Source of the DNA: DATGMS01 sp040905145
Lineage (GTDB): Bacteria; Bacteroidota; Bacteroidia; Cytophagales; Cyclobacteriaceae
Direction: 5' to 3'
DNA length: 64,000 nt
NCBI GenBank assembly: GCA_040905145.1
Contig: JBBDSC010000123.1
Location: 61,791 to 125,790, forward strand
The notes beneath the pieces were generated by a model. That model ran no database searches. It saw nothing but the letters and a program-made list of their open reading frames with translations, and was not told where the DNA came from. The position numbers were made by a program, and so were the translations under genes. Every line of letters begins with the position of its first letter. Position 1 is the stretch's first letter. Positions 1 through 9,194 of this stretch are shown here, piece after piece.

Positions 1-281
1 ATCTATTGATTCCAAATGTATAGAAATGAAATAAAGAACGCAATCATTTCTGAAGTTTTTGTAATTAAAAAAAGTAGGATGAGATTTATATCCAAATTAT
101 TTATTAAAATTTAAGTCAGAAGTAAAATATCAATTTGTGAATCCAGAATTGAAATTCCTTTTATATCGCAAGTCAAGTGCCAAAATTAATTATTAACAAA
201 TTATATTTATTTGTTTTTATGGAGGTTCTGTAAAGACATGGGACCTCTCTCATTCTAAACATAAAGCAGCCAACAGTCGCT

Positions 282-1544
282 TTATGATCCTTTAATTCCA
301 AATGTTTTTTGGATCACATCTACATAGTCTGTTTTCTCCCAAGTAAAAAGCTCTACATCGAATGTGAGAGAGGTGCCATCAGGGGCAACAAAGGTTTTGG
401 TGACAATTTCATTTTTTCTACCCATGTGACCATAAGCTGCTGTTTCCTCATAAATGGGATTCCTCAACTTCAACCTTTGTTCTATCGCATAGGGACGCAT
501 ATCAAAAATTCCTTCAATCTTTTTGGCTATTTCACCATCTTTAAGATCCACTTTCGCAGTCCCAAAAGTGTTTACATAAAGGCCCATGGGCTGTGCTACA
601 CCAATGGCATAAGAAACCTGGACCAACACTTCATCGGCCAGCCCCGCAGCGACCATATTCTTTGCAATATGGCGGGTGGCATAAGCGGCTGATCTATCCA
701 CTTTGGAAGGGTCTTTTCCGGAGAATGCTCCTCCGCCATGAGCTCCCTTGCCCCCATAAGTATCCACGATGATTTTTCTTCCGGTCAATCCGGTATCCCC
801 ATGTGGGCCACCGATCACAAATTTTCCTGTAGGGTTGATGTGGTAGTTAATATCTGAGGTGAACAAGGATTGGATCCGGGGTGAAAGCTGCGCCCTAACC
901 CTGGGGATCAGAATCTGCACCATATCCTCTTTGATTTTGGCCAACATGGGTCCTTCCTCATCAAAATCATCATGCTGAGTAGAAACTACAATGGCCTCAA
1001 TTCTTTGAGGGACATTCTCATCACTATATTCAATCGTTACCTGAGCTTTGGCATCGGGCCTCAAATAGGTAATCTCCTTTCCTTCTCTTCTTAAATTCGC
1101 CAACTCCTTCAGTAACCTGTGAGAAAGGTCCAAAGCCAAAGGCATATAATTCTCTGTTTCGTTGGTAGCATAGCCAAACATCATTCCCTGGTCACCTGCA
1201 CCCTGTTCTTCAGGATTACTGCGGTCCACCCCCTGATTGATATCCGGCGACTGCTCATGAATCGCTGAAAAGATCCCACAGGAATTTGCAGCAAACATGT
1301 AGTCACTTTTGGTATAACCAATACGCTCGATCACGTCACGGGCGATCTTCTGTACGTCGAGGTAAGTCTCTGACTTTACTTCCCCGGCCAAGACCACTTG
1401 ACCGGTAGTTACCAAAGTTTCACAAGCCACTTTTGATTTTGGATCAAAGGCCAGAAAGTTATCAATTAAAGCATCAGAAATCTGATCTGAAATTTTATCG
1501 GGATGTCCTTCTGAAACTGACTCAGAAGTAAATAAATAGGACAT
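282..1544 (-). CDS. metK: S-adenosylmethionine synthetase
   Basis: Makes S-adenosylmethionine from methionine and ATP in the cytoplasm. The 420-residue product carries the N-terminal GHPDK motif (residues 13-17), the central GAGDQG motif followed by MMFGYA, and the Gly-rich phosphate loop GGGAFSGKDPSKVDRS with its Asp and Lys ligands, so all three repeats of the fold are present. Length is slightly above the enterobacterial enzyme but normal for Bacteroidota. It starts at an ATG and stands alone, with lspA upstream on the same strand. I saw no SAM riboswitch in its leader. Confidence 0.98.
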   Translation of the reverse strand: MSYLFTSESVSEGHPDKISDQISDALIDNFLAFDPKSKVACETLVTTGQVVLAGEVKSETYLDVQKIARDVIERIGYTKSDYMFAANSCGIFSAIHEQSPDINQGVDRSNPEEQGAGDQGMMFGYATNETENYMPLALDLSHRLLKELANLRREGKEITYLRPDAKAQVTIEYSDENVPQRIEAIVVSTQHDDFDEEGPMLAKIKEDMVQILIPRVRAQLSPRIQSLFTSDINYHINPTGKFVIGGPHGDTGLTGRKIIVDTYGGKGAHGGGAFSGKDPSKVDRSAAYATRHIAKNMVAAGLADEVLVQVSYAIGVAQPMGLYVNTFGTAKVDLKDGEIAKKIEGIFDMRPYAIEQRLKLRNPIYEETAAYGHMGRKNEIVTKTFVAPDGTSLTFDVELFTWEKTDYVDVIQKTFGIKGS

Positions 1545-1750
1545 AAATGGATGGTTATCTTCTTATTTTAAAATGATTTGTAAAAATAGGATTTCGCAAG
1601 GAAATAAAAAATTTTGGAGTAGTTATTCAGAACCCGGTCAGGGAAAAGCCTTGAACCTACAAGAGTTAGAATAGAAAAAAAGTGGAAGAAAGGATGCAAA
1701 GCCCCTTTTTCCCTTTTCTTTACTTTCGAATTTTAATTATCTGCTTACTT

Positions 1751-2386
1751 TTAATTTTTTTCTTCTATAAACTGTTTTTGAATCTCATCCTCTTTTTCTT
1801 CCTTTTTCTTATCCTCGTCGAAGAACCTCTTTTGAAACAATAGGATAATAGCTACACCCACAAAAATAGAAGCATCGGCTATATTGAAAATAGGCCAGAG
1901 TGCAGTATAGCTCCCACCCCACAACGGAACCCACTCAGGAATAAAACCTTCCCAAATATCAATGTAGAACATATCCACAACCTGTCCGTGAAACCAAGGA
2001 GTATTGGCACTGAAGGGAGCGTTATTTAACCATACCCCATAAAACACACTATCAATCAAATTGCCTATGGCTCCCCCTAAAATCAACGCAATGCAAATGA
2101 TGTAGCCCTGATGAGCATGTTTATTAATGATGTAATACAAATAATAGCCGATACCAAACATGGCCACTAAGCGAAAGCTCGTAAGGATCATTTTACCATA
2201 TTCAGATCCCAATTCCATTCCAAAGGCCATTCCCGGATTTGTGGTATAGTGCAATTTAAACCAATCCCCAAACACTTTAATTTGCCCTGCGGTACCGAAA
2301 TCCATCTCATAATGGACCAGCATCTTTACAATTTGGTCTATGGCTAATATCAACAAGGTAATTCCAAAATATTTTAAATATTTCAT
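1751..2386 (-). CDS. lspA: Lipoprotein signal peptidase (signal peptidase II)
   Basis: Inner-membrane aspartic protease that cleaves the signal peptide of prolipoproteins after lipidation. Four hydrophobic segments are visible, and the two catalytic aspartates lie in NLIDS (Asp112) and FNIADAS (Asp171). The tail after the last membrane segment is a 25-residue Lys/Glu-rich stretch, probably cytoplasmic. With 211 residues it is longer than the E. coli enzyme (about 164) because of this tail and a loop between the two active-site motifs. It follows ileS on the same strand, a pairing seen widely in bacteria, but a dispersed repeat fills the space between them. Confidence 0.97.
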   Translation of the reverse strand: MKYLKYFGITLLILAIDQIVKMLVHYEMDFGTAGQIKVFGDWFKLHYTTNPGMAFGMELGSEYGKMILTSFRLVAMFGIGYYLYYIINKHAHQGYIICIALILGGAIGNLIDSVFYGVWLNNAPFSANTPWFHGQVVDMFYIDIWEGFIPEWVPLWGGSYTALWPIFNIADASIFVGVAIILLFQKRFFDEDKKKEEKEDEIQKQFIEEKN

Positions 2387-2387
2387 G

Positions 2388-2600
2388 TGTATATATAATT
2401 TGTTTTTTAAACGTCACGGCTTGTCCCATTATCGGAGATATAATGCATTAACTATACCTTTGTGGTTTATAATTTTTTTAACCACTAGGTGCATAAAGTA
2501 ACACGATGAAAAGCTTTGTGAAACTTTGTGATCCTTGTGGTTGGCTTTTTTGGCAAATGACTGCCTCGATCTTTTATCGGGGAAAACTCGCTGAACATAA
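2388..2600. repeat. Dispersed repeat, copy 1
   Basis: About 210 bp between lspA and ileS that aligns by eye over its whole length, with small gaps, to 32504-32709. Shared blocks are TATACCTTT, AAAGTAACACGATGAAA, GCTTTGTGAAACTTTGTG, CGATCTTTTATCGGGG and CGCTGAACAT. Both copies lie in the same orientation directly upstream of a minus-strand gene (lspA here, rnr there). No protein is encoded. Confidence 0.8.
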
Positions 2601-2609
2601 TGTATAAGG

Positions 2610-5600
2610 TTACACCTTTTCTACTTTAACGGTTAATTCAAATTCGTCCATATCCAACACTGTCCCCCCTTCTACTTCTCCATTTACGGAAAGGGAACAG
2701 GCCTGCGTTTCTGATTGAATATAATCAGCAAAGTTTATCAAAGCACGATCGACTTCCTCACTGGACTTGGCTACTTTGATGGTGATCTTATCCTGGATTT
2801 TCAAGCCCATCTCTTTTCTTATATTCTGAATTCTATTGACCAAATCCCTGGCAATGCCTTCTTGTTTTAATTCTTCTGTTAGGGTAACGTCCAAAGCCAC
2901 CGTGATCCCCTTGTCACTGGCCACAGACCAGCCTGGAATATCCTGGGAAGTGATCATTACATCCTCCAAGGAAAGGGTGGCTTTTTCATCTTCCAATTCG
3001 AAGTCATACGTTCCTTCCCGTTCAATGGTTCCGATTTCTTCCTGGCCCCATTTATTTATGGCAGCTGCGACCATTTTCATTTTAGGTCCAAAACGCTTCC
3101 CTAGCAAAGCAAAATTAGGCTTTACGTTTTTGACCAAAATACCCGAAGTATCATCAATGTATTTGATTTCTTTTATGTTCACCTCTGCCTTGATCAGTTC
3201 CTCCACACGATGAATCTGCATTTTGGCCTGCTCGTTCAAAATCGGAATCAGTATTTTTTGTAATGGCTGACGTACTTTAAGTTTCTCTTTTTTTCTTAGC
3301 GAATGTACCAAGGAAGAAATATCCTGGGCCAACTGCATGCTGGCTTCCAATTCCTGATTGATCAAACGGGTATCGGCCGATATCCAGTCGGTCAGATGAA
3401 CCGATTCGGGAATAGTTTGACCAGCCTTTTTGGCGCTATCAGTTAAGTTTCTGAACATCCAATCTGAATAGAAAGGTGCAAAAGAAGCCATTAATTGGCT
3501 CAAGGTAATCAGGCACTCGTATAAGGTTTCATAGGCGGCCTGCTTATCCTCATTCATGTCCCCTCTCCAGAACCGTTTACGCGCAAGCCGAACATACCAG
3601 TTGGACAGTTGGTCCACAGTGAAGCTCATAATGGCTCTGGCAGCTCTCGTGGCATCATATTGATCCATGGAGCTTTCCACCTCTGCAATAAGTGACTGAA
3701 GCTTGGATATAATCCACCGGTCCAGCTCCGGCCTCTGGTCTACTGGAATGGCTTTTTCCTTATTATAGATAAACACATCCAGGTTCGCATATAGGGCAAA
3801 AAAGTTGTACATATTTTGAAGGGTACCAAAAAATCTTCTTTGCACTTCTGCCACACCTTCCATGTTGAATTTCAAATTGTCCCAAGGGTTGGCATTGGAC
3901 AGCAAATACCAACGAAGTGCATCAGGTCCGTATTCCTTCAAGGTCTTGAACGGATCCACCGCATTGCCTAGGCGCTTTGACATTTTATTCCCGTTCTTGT
4001 CAAGGACCAAACCATTGGCTACGACATTTTTAAAGGCCACACTATCAAAGAGCATTACTGCCAGAGCATGCAGGGTAAAGAACCAGCCCCTCGTCTGATC
4101 CACTCCTTCAGCAATATAGTCTGCAGGAAAGTTGGCTTTGAAAACATCTTCATTTTCAAATGGATAATGCCATTGGGCATAGGGCATGGCCCCCGAGTCA
4201 AACCAAACATCAATCAGGTCAGGTTCACGGGTCATCTTTTCCCCCGAAGAGGAGACCAACACCACCTCATCCACATAAGGTCTGTGCAGGTCCGGTTCTT
4301 TCCCTTTAAAAGTAGATTCGTCCATAAAACCTTTTTCTATTGACCTTGCGATTTCCTGGTTCAATTCATCTATAGACCCAATACACTTGGTTTCTGTTCC
4401 TTCTTTATTTCTCCAGATAGGCAAGGGTGTCCCCCAGAACCTGGACCTGCTGAGGTTCCAGTCCACCAGGTTTTCCAGCCAATTGCCAAAACGCCCCGTA
4501 CCGGTCGCTTCCGGCTTCCAATTAATGGTTTTGTTGAGCTCCACCAGTCTGTCCTTGTAAGCGGTGGTTTTGATGAACCAGCTTTCAAGGGGATAGTAAA
4601 GGATGGGCATGTCAGTTCTCCAGCAATGAGGATAACTGTGCTCGTATTTTTCTACTTTAAAAGCCTTTTTTTCATTTTTTAGGATAATGGAAATGATCAC
4701 ATCGGTATTTTTAAAATCCGGGACATTTTCATCATCCTTAAGGTAATTCTTTACATAAAAATCATCTTTCCCATACTCTTGGTGGGAGGTAATCCGATGT
4801 TCTTTGATCTTTTCCACCAAATATTCCCCCACTTCGGAAATAAATTTACCCTGCTTATCCACTATAGGGACATCATTGCCCTTTTCATCCTTGACAAATA
4901 TCCCGGGGACATTCTTTTGTTCGAGTGTCCTAAAATCATCCGCACCAAAAGCTTTGGCCAAGTGAACGATGCCCGTACCGTCTTCGGTGGTCACATAATC
5001 GGCAGATATCGCTGTAAAAGCAGGGCTTGGAAGAGACAGTTCTTCGATAGGGAAAAGCTGTTCATAGGCCAGGCCAATTAAGTCCTTTCCCTTCAATTCT
5101 TCTATGATGGCATAGGGGACCAACTTATCGCCAGGAGTGTAATCCCCAATTCTGAGTTCTTTTGCCTTGGGGTTAAAATAAGTACCCATCCTCGCTTTGG
5201 CCAAGATCACCGTTTGAGGCGAGAAGGTATATGGATTGAAGGTTTTTACTTTCACATAATCCAGCTTCTCCCCCACAGCCAAAGCAGAGTTGGCGGGAAG
5301 GGTCCATGGTGTGGTGGTCCAGGCCAACAGATATTCCTCCTCTTTGCCTTTTACTTTAAACTGCGCCGTAATAGAGGTATCCTTTATCTCCCGGTAACAG
5401 CCAGGCTGGTTCAACTCATGAGAACTTAGGCCTGTGCCTGCAGCAGGGGAATAAGGCTGAATGGTATAGCCTTTGTACAGCAAATCCTTATCAAAAAGTT
5501 GCTTCAACAAGCACCATAAACTCTCTATATAATCTGCTTCAAAAGTGAGGTAAGGATCGCCCAGATCTACCCAATAACCGATTCTCTCCGTCAGGTCATC

Positions 5601-5996
5601 CCATTCATCCTTGAAACGCATCACCGTTTCCCTACATTTTTTATTGTACTCTGCTACTGAAATTTTCGTCCCGATATCTTCTTTGGTGATGCCCAGTTCT
5701 TTCTCCACCTGTAATTCTACCGGCAGACCATGGGTGTCCCAGCCCCCTTTTCTTTTTACCTGAAAGCCTTTCAGCGTTTTATATCTACAGAAAATATCCT
5801 TGATGGTACGCGCCATGACATGGTGGATCCCTGGCGTCCCATTGGCAGAAGGCGGGCCTTCGAAAAAGGTAAAGTTCTCCGCCCCTTCCCTGTTTTGTAC
5901 AGATTTATTGAAAATTTGATTTTCCTTCCAATAGGCCAATACACTCTCCCCTATCCCGGGATAATCGATTTGTTTAAATTCCTGATATTTTTTCAC
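2610..5996 (-). CDS. ileS: Isoleucyl-tRNA synthetase
   Basis: Charges tRNA-Ile with isoleucine; class I synthetase with an editing domain. The ATP-binding motif is a GIHH variant of HIGH within the first 65 residues (PSANGTPGIHH), and the second signature is NKMSKRLGN at about residue 680, a KMSKR variant. The CP1 editing insertion lies between them (TWTLPANSALAV near residue 230), and an anticodon-binding domain follows. At 1128 residues it is of the long type without an evident C-terminal zinc knuckle, resembling the eukaryote-like IleRS subgroup. In many Bacteroidota a DksA/TraR-type gene sits between ileS and lspA; here that space holds only a repeat. Confidence 0.98.
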   Translation of the reverse strand: MKKYQEFKQIDYPGIGESVLAYWKENQIFNKSVQNREGAENFTFFEGPPSANGTPGIHHVMARTIKDIFCRYKTLKGFQVKRKGGWDTHGLPVELQVEKELGITKEDIGTKISVAEYNKKCRETVMRFKDEWDDLTERIGYWVDLGDPYLTFEADYIESLWCLLKQLFDKDLLYKGYTIQPYSPAAGTGLSSHELNQPGCYREIKDTSITAQFKVKGKEEEYLLAWTTTPWTLPANSALAVGEKLDYVKVKTFNPYTFSPQTVILAKARMGTYFNPKAKELRIGDYTPGDKLVPYAIIEELKGKDLIGLAYEQLFPIEELSLPSPAFTAISADYVTTEDGTGIVHLAKAFGADDFRTLEQKNVPGIFVKDEKGNDVPIVDKQGKFISEVGEYLVEKIKEHRITSHQEYGKDDFYVKNYLKDDENVPDFKNTDVIISIILKNEKKAFKVEKYEHSYPHCWRTDMPILYYPLESWFIKTTAYKDRLVELNKTINWKPEATGTGRFGNWLENLVDWNLSRSRFWGTPLPIWRNKEGTETKCIGSIDELNQEIARSIEKGFMDESTFKGKEPDLHRPYVDEVVLVSSSGEKMTREPDLIDVWFDSGAMPYAQWHYPFENEDVFKANFPADYIAEGVDQTRGWFFTLHALAVMLFDSVAFKNVVANGLVLDKNGNKMSKRLGNAVDPFKTLKEYGPDALRWYLLSNANPWDNLKFNMEGVAEVQRRFFGTLQNMYNFFALYANLDVFIYNKEKAIPVDQRPELDRWIISKLQSLIAEVESSMDQYDATRAARAIMSFTVDQLSNWYVRLARKRFWRGDMNEDKQAAYETLYECLITLSQLMASFAPFYSDWMFRNLTDSAKKAGQTIPESVHLTDWISADTRLINQELEASMQLAQDISSLVHSLRKKEKLKVRQPLQKILIPILNEQAKMQIHRVEELIKAEVNIKEIKYIDDTSGILVKNVKPNFALLGKRFGPKMKMVAAAINKWGQEEIGTIEREGTYDFELEDEKATLSLEDVMITSQDIPGWSVASDKGITVALDVTLTEELKQEGIARDLVNRIQNIRKEMGLKIQDKITIKVAKSSEEVDRALINFADYIQSETQACSLSVNGEVEGGTVLDMDEFELTVKVEKV

Positions 5997-6351
5997 GATA
6001 TCTATATTCCTAGTGCCAAGCTAATTTTGAACTCAATCCCCATTTGCAAGAGCCTGTCCCAATTCTCCCTAGGTAAGGGTGATACTGCGGCTTCCAGTGC
6101 TGGATTATTGAAATGATATGGAGTAAACTTTTTTGCCTACTTTCCAATGCCTTTTATAACGAGAGAAAGATTAATCGACCAACCCCTTCAAAAGCAGGCA
6201 CAAAGTTAATAGAAAAGTAGGGTTTATGTATGTAGAAAACAGAAAAACTCATTATAAGCCATGAGATGACAATGAAACAGGTTATCCAATAATTTCCCCC
6301 TTCGCATTTTTTAGCGTAATTTTGCTTCTTAGTCTTAAACGATGAATCAGC
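5997..6351. other. Divergent intergenic region ileS / purK
   Basis: 355 bp between two divergent housekeeping genes, AT-rich toward purK. Apart from the TAnnTTTG element at 6317 I see no gene. An 82-codon minus-strand frame at 6154-6402 overlaps the purK start and has no recognisable motif. Confidence 0.6.
6317..6324 (+). promoter_or_regulatory. Putative -7 promoter element of purK-purE
   Basis: TAATTTTG matches the Bacteroidota -7 consensus TAnnTTTG and ends 27 bp before the GTG start of purK. No clear -33 TTTG was found, so this is a sequence match only. Confidence 0.5.
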
Positions 6352-7491
6352 GTGCAGGAAAATTATCAACAGAAAACATTGGGAATCCTTGGCGGTGGCC
6401 AATTAGGAAGAATGGTGATACAAGCGGCCATTAACTACAATATCGATATCCATATTCTTGATCCAGATGCCAACGCCCCTTGTAAAAGCATTGCCCAGCA
6501 ATTCACCCAGGGAAAGCTTACGGATTTTGATACAGTATATAATTTTGGGAAAAACTGTGACATCCTCACCATTGAGATAGAACATATAAACACAGAGGCT
6601 TTAGCTAAATTGGAGCAGGAGGGGAAAAAGGTTTTTCCCCAGCCACATATTATCAAAATGATCCAGGATAAGCGAAAGCAAAAACAATTTTACTTGGATA
6701 ACGGAATCCCCACCGCTGAATTCATCCTTACCGATGACAAGGCTGCGGTAAGGGCCAATATCGGTTTTCTCCCAGCTGTCCATAAATTGGGTACGGAAGG
6801 CTACGATGGCAGGGGTGTTCAGGTCATCCGTGAGGAAGCCGATTTGGACATGGCCTTTGAAGCGCCCGGTCTATTGGAAAAGCTGGTGGATTTTAACAAA
6901 GAGATTGCAGTAATCGTTGCTAGAAACGAAAAGGGAGAACTTAGAGCCTTTCCCCCTGTGGAATGTGCCTTTCATCCAGTGGCCAATCTAGTGGAATTTC
7001 TTTTTTCTCCAGCTGAAACTAACGATACGATTAATAAAAAAGCCATAGAGGTAGCCGAAAAGGTCATCAAAAAATTAGATATGGTCGGGATTTTGGCCGT
7101 GGAGATGTTTGTGACCAAGGAGGGTGAAATCCTGGTTAATGAAATAGCTCCCCGTCCACATAACAGTGGACACCATACCATTGAAGCCAACTTCACTTCC
7201 CAATTTGAACAGCACCTTAGGGCAGTGATGAATATGCCTTTGGGGGATACAGGGATTAAAACGCCTGCTGCAATGGTCAATTTATTGGGAGAGGAGGGGT
7301 ATACTGGGGAAGCTATTGTAGAAGGATTGGATGAGGCCATGCGTGAGAAAGGCGTCTATGTCCATCTTTATGGGAAAAAGATCACAAAACCGTTTAGAAA
7401 AATGGGACATGTTACCATTCTGGAAGAAAACCCGGAGAAGTTAAAGACCAAAGCAAAAAGAATAAAAGACAGCATAAAGATAAAAGCATAA
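6352..7491 (+). CDS. purK: 5-(carboxyamino)imidazole ribonucleotide synthase
   Basis: ATP-grasp enzyme that carboxylates aminoimidazole ribonucleotide to N5-CAIR using ATP and bicarbonate, in purine synthesis. The 379 residues open with the nucleotide-binding motif GILGGGQLGRM; the ATP-grasp core follows, with VNEIAPRPHNSGHHT near residue 265 as the typical metal/phosphate-binding segment. The start is a GTG at 6352; an ATG ten bases upstream is out of frame. purE follows after 2 bp, so both steps of the PurK/PurE route are co-transcribed. Confidence 0.96.
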   Translation: MQENYQQKTLGILGGGQLGRMVIQAAINYNIDIHILDPDANAPCKSIAQQFTQGKLTDFDTVYNFGKNCDILTIEIEHINTEALAKLEQEGKKVFPQPHIIKMIQDKRKQKQFYLDNGIPTAEFILTDDKAAVRANIGFLPAVHKLGTEGYDGRGVQVIREEADLDMAFEAPGLLEKLVDFNKEIAVIVARNEKGELRAFPPVECAFHPVANLVEFLFSPAETNDTINKKAIEVAEKVIKKLDMVGILAVEMFVTKEGEILVNEIAPRPHNSGHHTIEANFTSQFEQHLRAVMNMPLGDTGIKTPAAMVNLLGEEGYTGEAIVEGLDEAMREKGVYVHLYGKKITKPFRKMGHVTILEENPEKLKTKAKRIKDSIKIKA

Positions 7492-7493
7492 AC

Positions 7494-8009
7494 ATGAGCA
7501 AACAAGTAGGTATAATTATGGGGAGTAAATCAGATCTTCCTATTATGCTGGAAGCAGCCAAAGTACTGGAAGAATTAGGAGTTGCTTTTGAGCTGACCAT
7601 CGTGTCTGCCCACCGCACCCCACTAAGAATGATAGAATACGCTGAAACAGCAAGAAAAAAGGGATTAAAGGTGATCATCTCCGGAGCGGGCGGCGCAGCA
7701 CATCTACCTGGCATGGTGGCTTCTCTGACGACCTTGCCCGTAATAGGTGTACCTATTAAATCGGCCAACTCCATAGATGGATGGGACAGCATTTTATCCA
7801 TCTTGCAGATGCCCGGCGGTATCCCTGTAGCTACTGTAGCGCTGAACGGTTCCAAAAATGCAGGCATACTTGCCGCTTCTATCATTGGTACTTTTGATGC
7901 AAGGGTGGCTGAAAACCTGCAAGCTTATAAAAAGGAACTGAAGGAAAATGTTGAAGAAGCTGCAAGGGACCTTGAAACCAAAGGCTGGAAAGATACTTTG
8001 GATGATTGA
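7494..8009 (+). CDS. purE: N5-carboxyaminoimidazole ribonucleotide mutase
   Basis: Class I PurE, which rearranges N5-CAIR made by PurK into CAIR. The 171 residues contain the substrate-binding MGSKSDLP near the N-terminus and the active-site SAHRTP with its catalytic histidine, followed by the Gly/Ala-rich AGGAAHLPGM loop. The presence of purK immediately upstream fits the class I assignment. The start codon lies 2 bp after the purK stop. Confidence 0.97.
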   Translation: MSKQVGIIMGSKSDLPIMLEAAKVLEELGVAFELTIVSAHRTPLRMIEYAETARKKGLKVIISGAGGAAHLPGMVASLTTLPVIGVPIKSANSIDGWDSILSILQMPGGIPVATVALNGSKNAGILAASIIGTFDARVAENLQAYKKELKENVEEAARDLETKGWKDTLDD

Positions 8010-8129
8010 TTTATCAGGGAAATATTTTATATGTACCACAAATCCGCATGGGGTTGGGTAGTGAAATCAGAATCAGGGACCTAGTCATCGCATGACTCAC
8101 ATTCATAAATTACTTAGTTCCTTTAAGCT

Positions 8130-8279
8130 ATGGATCTTAAAAAAAATATTCGTTTCAAACTAGGTTCCGAAGATTGGGAAATGCCTTTGGGAATTCTTTT
8201 GTTGGTACTGGGCATTACCCTTTTACTGGTTATTGGCGGTGCCTATTTAGGGTATAAATTCGGGCATAGCCAATTTTAA
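8130..8279 (+). CDS. Small single-pass membrane protein (49 aa)
   Basis: A 49-codon frame with ATG start and TAA stop, translating to a basic/polar N-terminus (MDLKKNIRFK), then one hydrophobic helix of about 22 residues (GILLLVLGITLLLVIGG) and a short tail ending HSQF. It lies 120 bp downstream of purE and is followed by a hairpin at 8327. No family is recognised. The clean membrane helix and good start support a real gene, but there is no independent evidence of translation. Confidence 0.55.
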   Translation: MDLKKNIRFKLGSEDWEMPLGILLLVLGITLLLVIGGAYLGYKFGHSQF

Positions 8280-8326
8280 TCGGAGTACCTTTGTCCAGAA
8301 AATCGGCAAAGATCACCAAAGCATCG

Positions 8327-8363
8327 CGGGGTACAGAAGGAATATAAATTACTTTGTACCCCG
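8327..8363. terminator. Hairpin between convergent genes
   Basis: Inverted repeat CGGGGTAC / GTACCCCG with additional AAG/CTT pairing inside, placed between the end of the small membrane-protein gene on the plus strand and the end of the DUF3127 gene on the minus strand. It lacks a strong T-run, so termination is an inference. Confidence 0.45.
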
Positions 8364-8368
8364 AACAG

Positions 8369-8725
8369 TTAAAATGGCAAAATATCATCCCCACCCTCAT
8401 CATTAAAAGTGCTGACATCAGGGATCTTTGAACCCGAATTGTTTCCCGGAGATTCATATCCCTCTTGTTTATTCACTTTCCATGCTTTCACATCGGTATA
8501 CCATCTGCCATTATATTCACGGCTTTCGATTTCTATGCCCACGTTTACCTCATCGCCTGCCTGCATTTCAAACTGATCAATTTTATCCCCCCAAACCGTC
8601 AGGCAAACTTTCTTTGGGTATTGGCCTTTTGTTTCCAATATGTAATCCCTTTTCCTCCAGATGCCGTTTCTTCCATTTCCTGACTGCTCATCCAATACCT
8701 GAACAATTTTTCCATTGATTTCCAT
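8369..8725 (-). CDS. DUF3127 family protein with SSB-like C-terminal tip
   Basis: 118 residues resembling the DUF3127 family of Bacteroidota. Residues 1-80 look like an OB-fold beta barrel (MEINGKIVQVL, then CLTVWGD, then RWYTDVKAWKV), followed by a flexible Asn/Ser/Gly-rich linker and the acidic C-terminus EGGDDILPF. That tip closely matches the conserved acidic-hydrophobic end of single-stranded DNA-binding protein (DDDIPF), which recruits replication and repair enzymes. Role in DNA metabolism is inference from this architecture; the true ssb gene is not in the window. Confidence 0.8.
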   Translation of the reverse strand: MEINGKIVQVLDEQSGNGRNGIWRKRDYILETKGQYPKKVCLTVWGDKIDQFEMQAGDEVNVGIEIESREYNGRWYTDVKAWKVNKQEGYESPGNNSGSKIPDVSTFNDEGGDDILPF

Positions 8726-8803
8726 AATGTAAAATTTTAATTTTTTCGTATAACGAAGGTAATAAAATCAGGATAAAAACAGGAAATTTTGAACCCGAAT
8801 ATC

Positions 8804-9135
8804 TGTAGTAAGTAGTATCTGGTATCCAGTATCTAGAAAAGCCCATAGGTGATAGGTCATGGCGAGTATCTAGGTTCAAGAGCAAAGAGTCAAGAAAGAA
8901 AAAGTAAGGTAGCAGGTACATAGTATCAAGACACGACTTGGTATTCCTAAATTTGAATTTGATTCTGCGATTCAAAGAATCAATTTTCTCCCCCAAAAGA
9001 TGAAATTTATATTTTGTGTTTTGTAATTTATCCATAAAATCAGCCAACTCTGCAATAGTTATATAATGGGATATGGTGCGCTGAGGCGCGCCAGAGAAAC
9101 TCAAATTTCGATACTGGATCTCGATACTGGATATC
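8804..9135. repeat. Degenerate GTATC-type repeat tract without a gene
   Basis: Part of the 469-bp gap 8726-9194. It holds several degenerate copies of a short unit, for example GTAGTATCTGGTATCCAGTATC at 8811, GAGTATCTAGG at 8869, and CGATACTGGATCTCGATACTGG near 9109. A 149-codon minus-strand frame spans it, but its translation simply mirrors the repeat, so I do not call a gene. Confidence 0.5.
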
Positions 9136-9194
9136 ATCCTACTCAGAAACTATTCCCCTTAGTTATTTGGTTAACTTAAGACCATTTCACTTTT

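Noticed and set aside
260..286. Hairpin CATAAAGC/GCTTTATG at the end of metK
   Set aside because: It overlaps the metK stop codon and is not followed by a T-run on the minus strand, so I do not call a terminator.
1545..1750. Possible SAM riboswitch before metK
   Set aside because: No SAM-I, II or III-like stem set could be drawn in the leader.
6154..6402. 82-codon minus-strand frame
   Set aside because: It overlaps the purK start region and has no family resemblance.
8688..9137. 149-codon minus-strand frame
   Set aside because: It reads through the GTATC repeat tract and the start of the DUF3127 gene; no motif and repeated residues reflect the DNA repeat.
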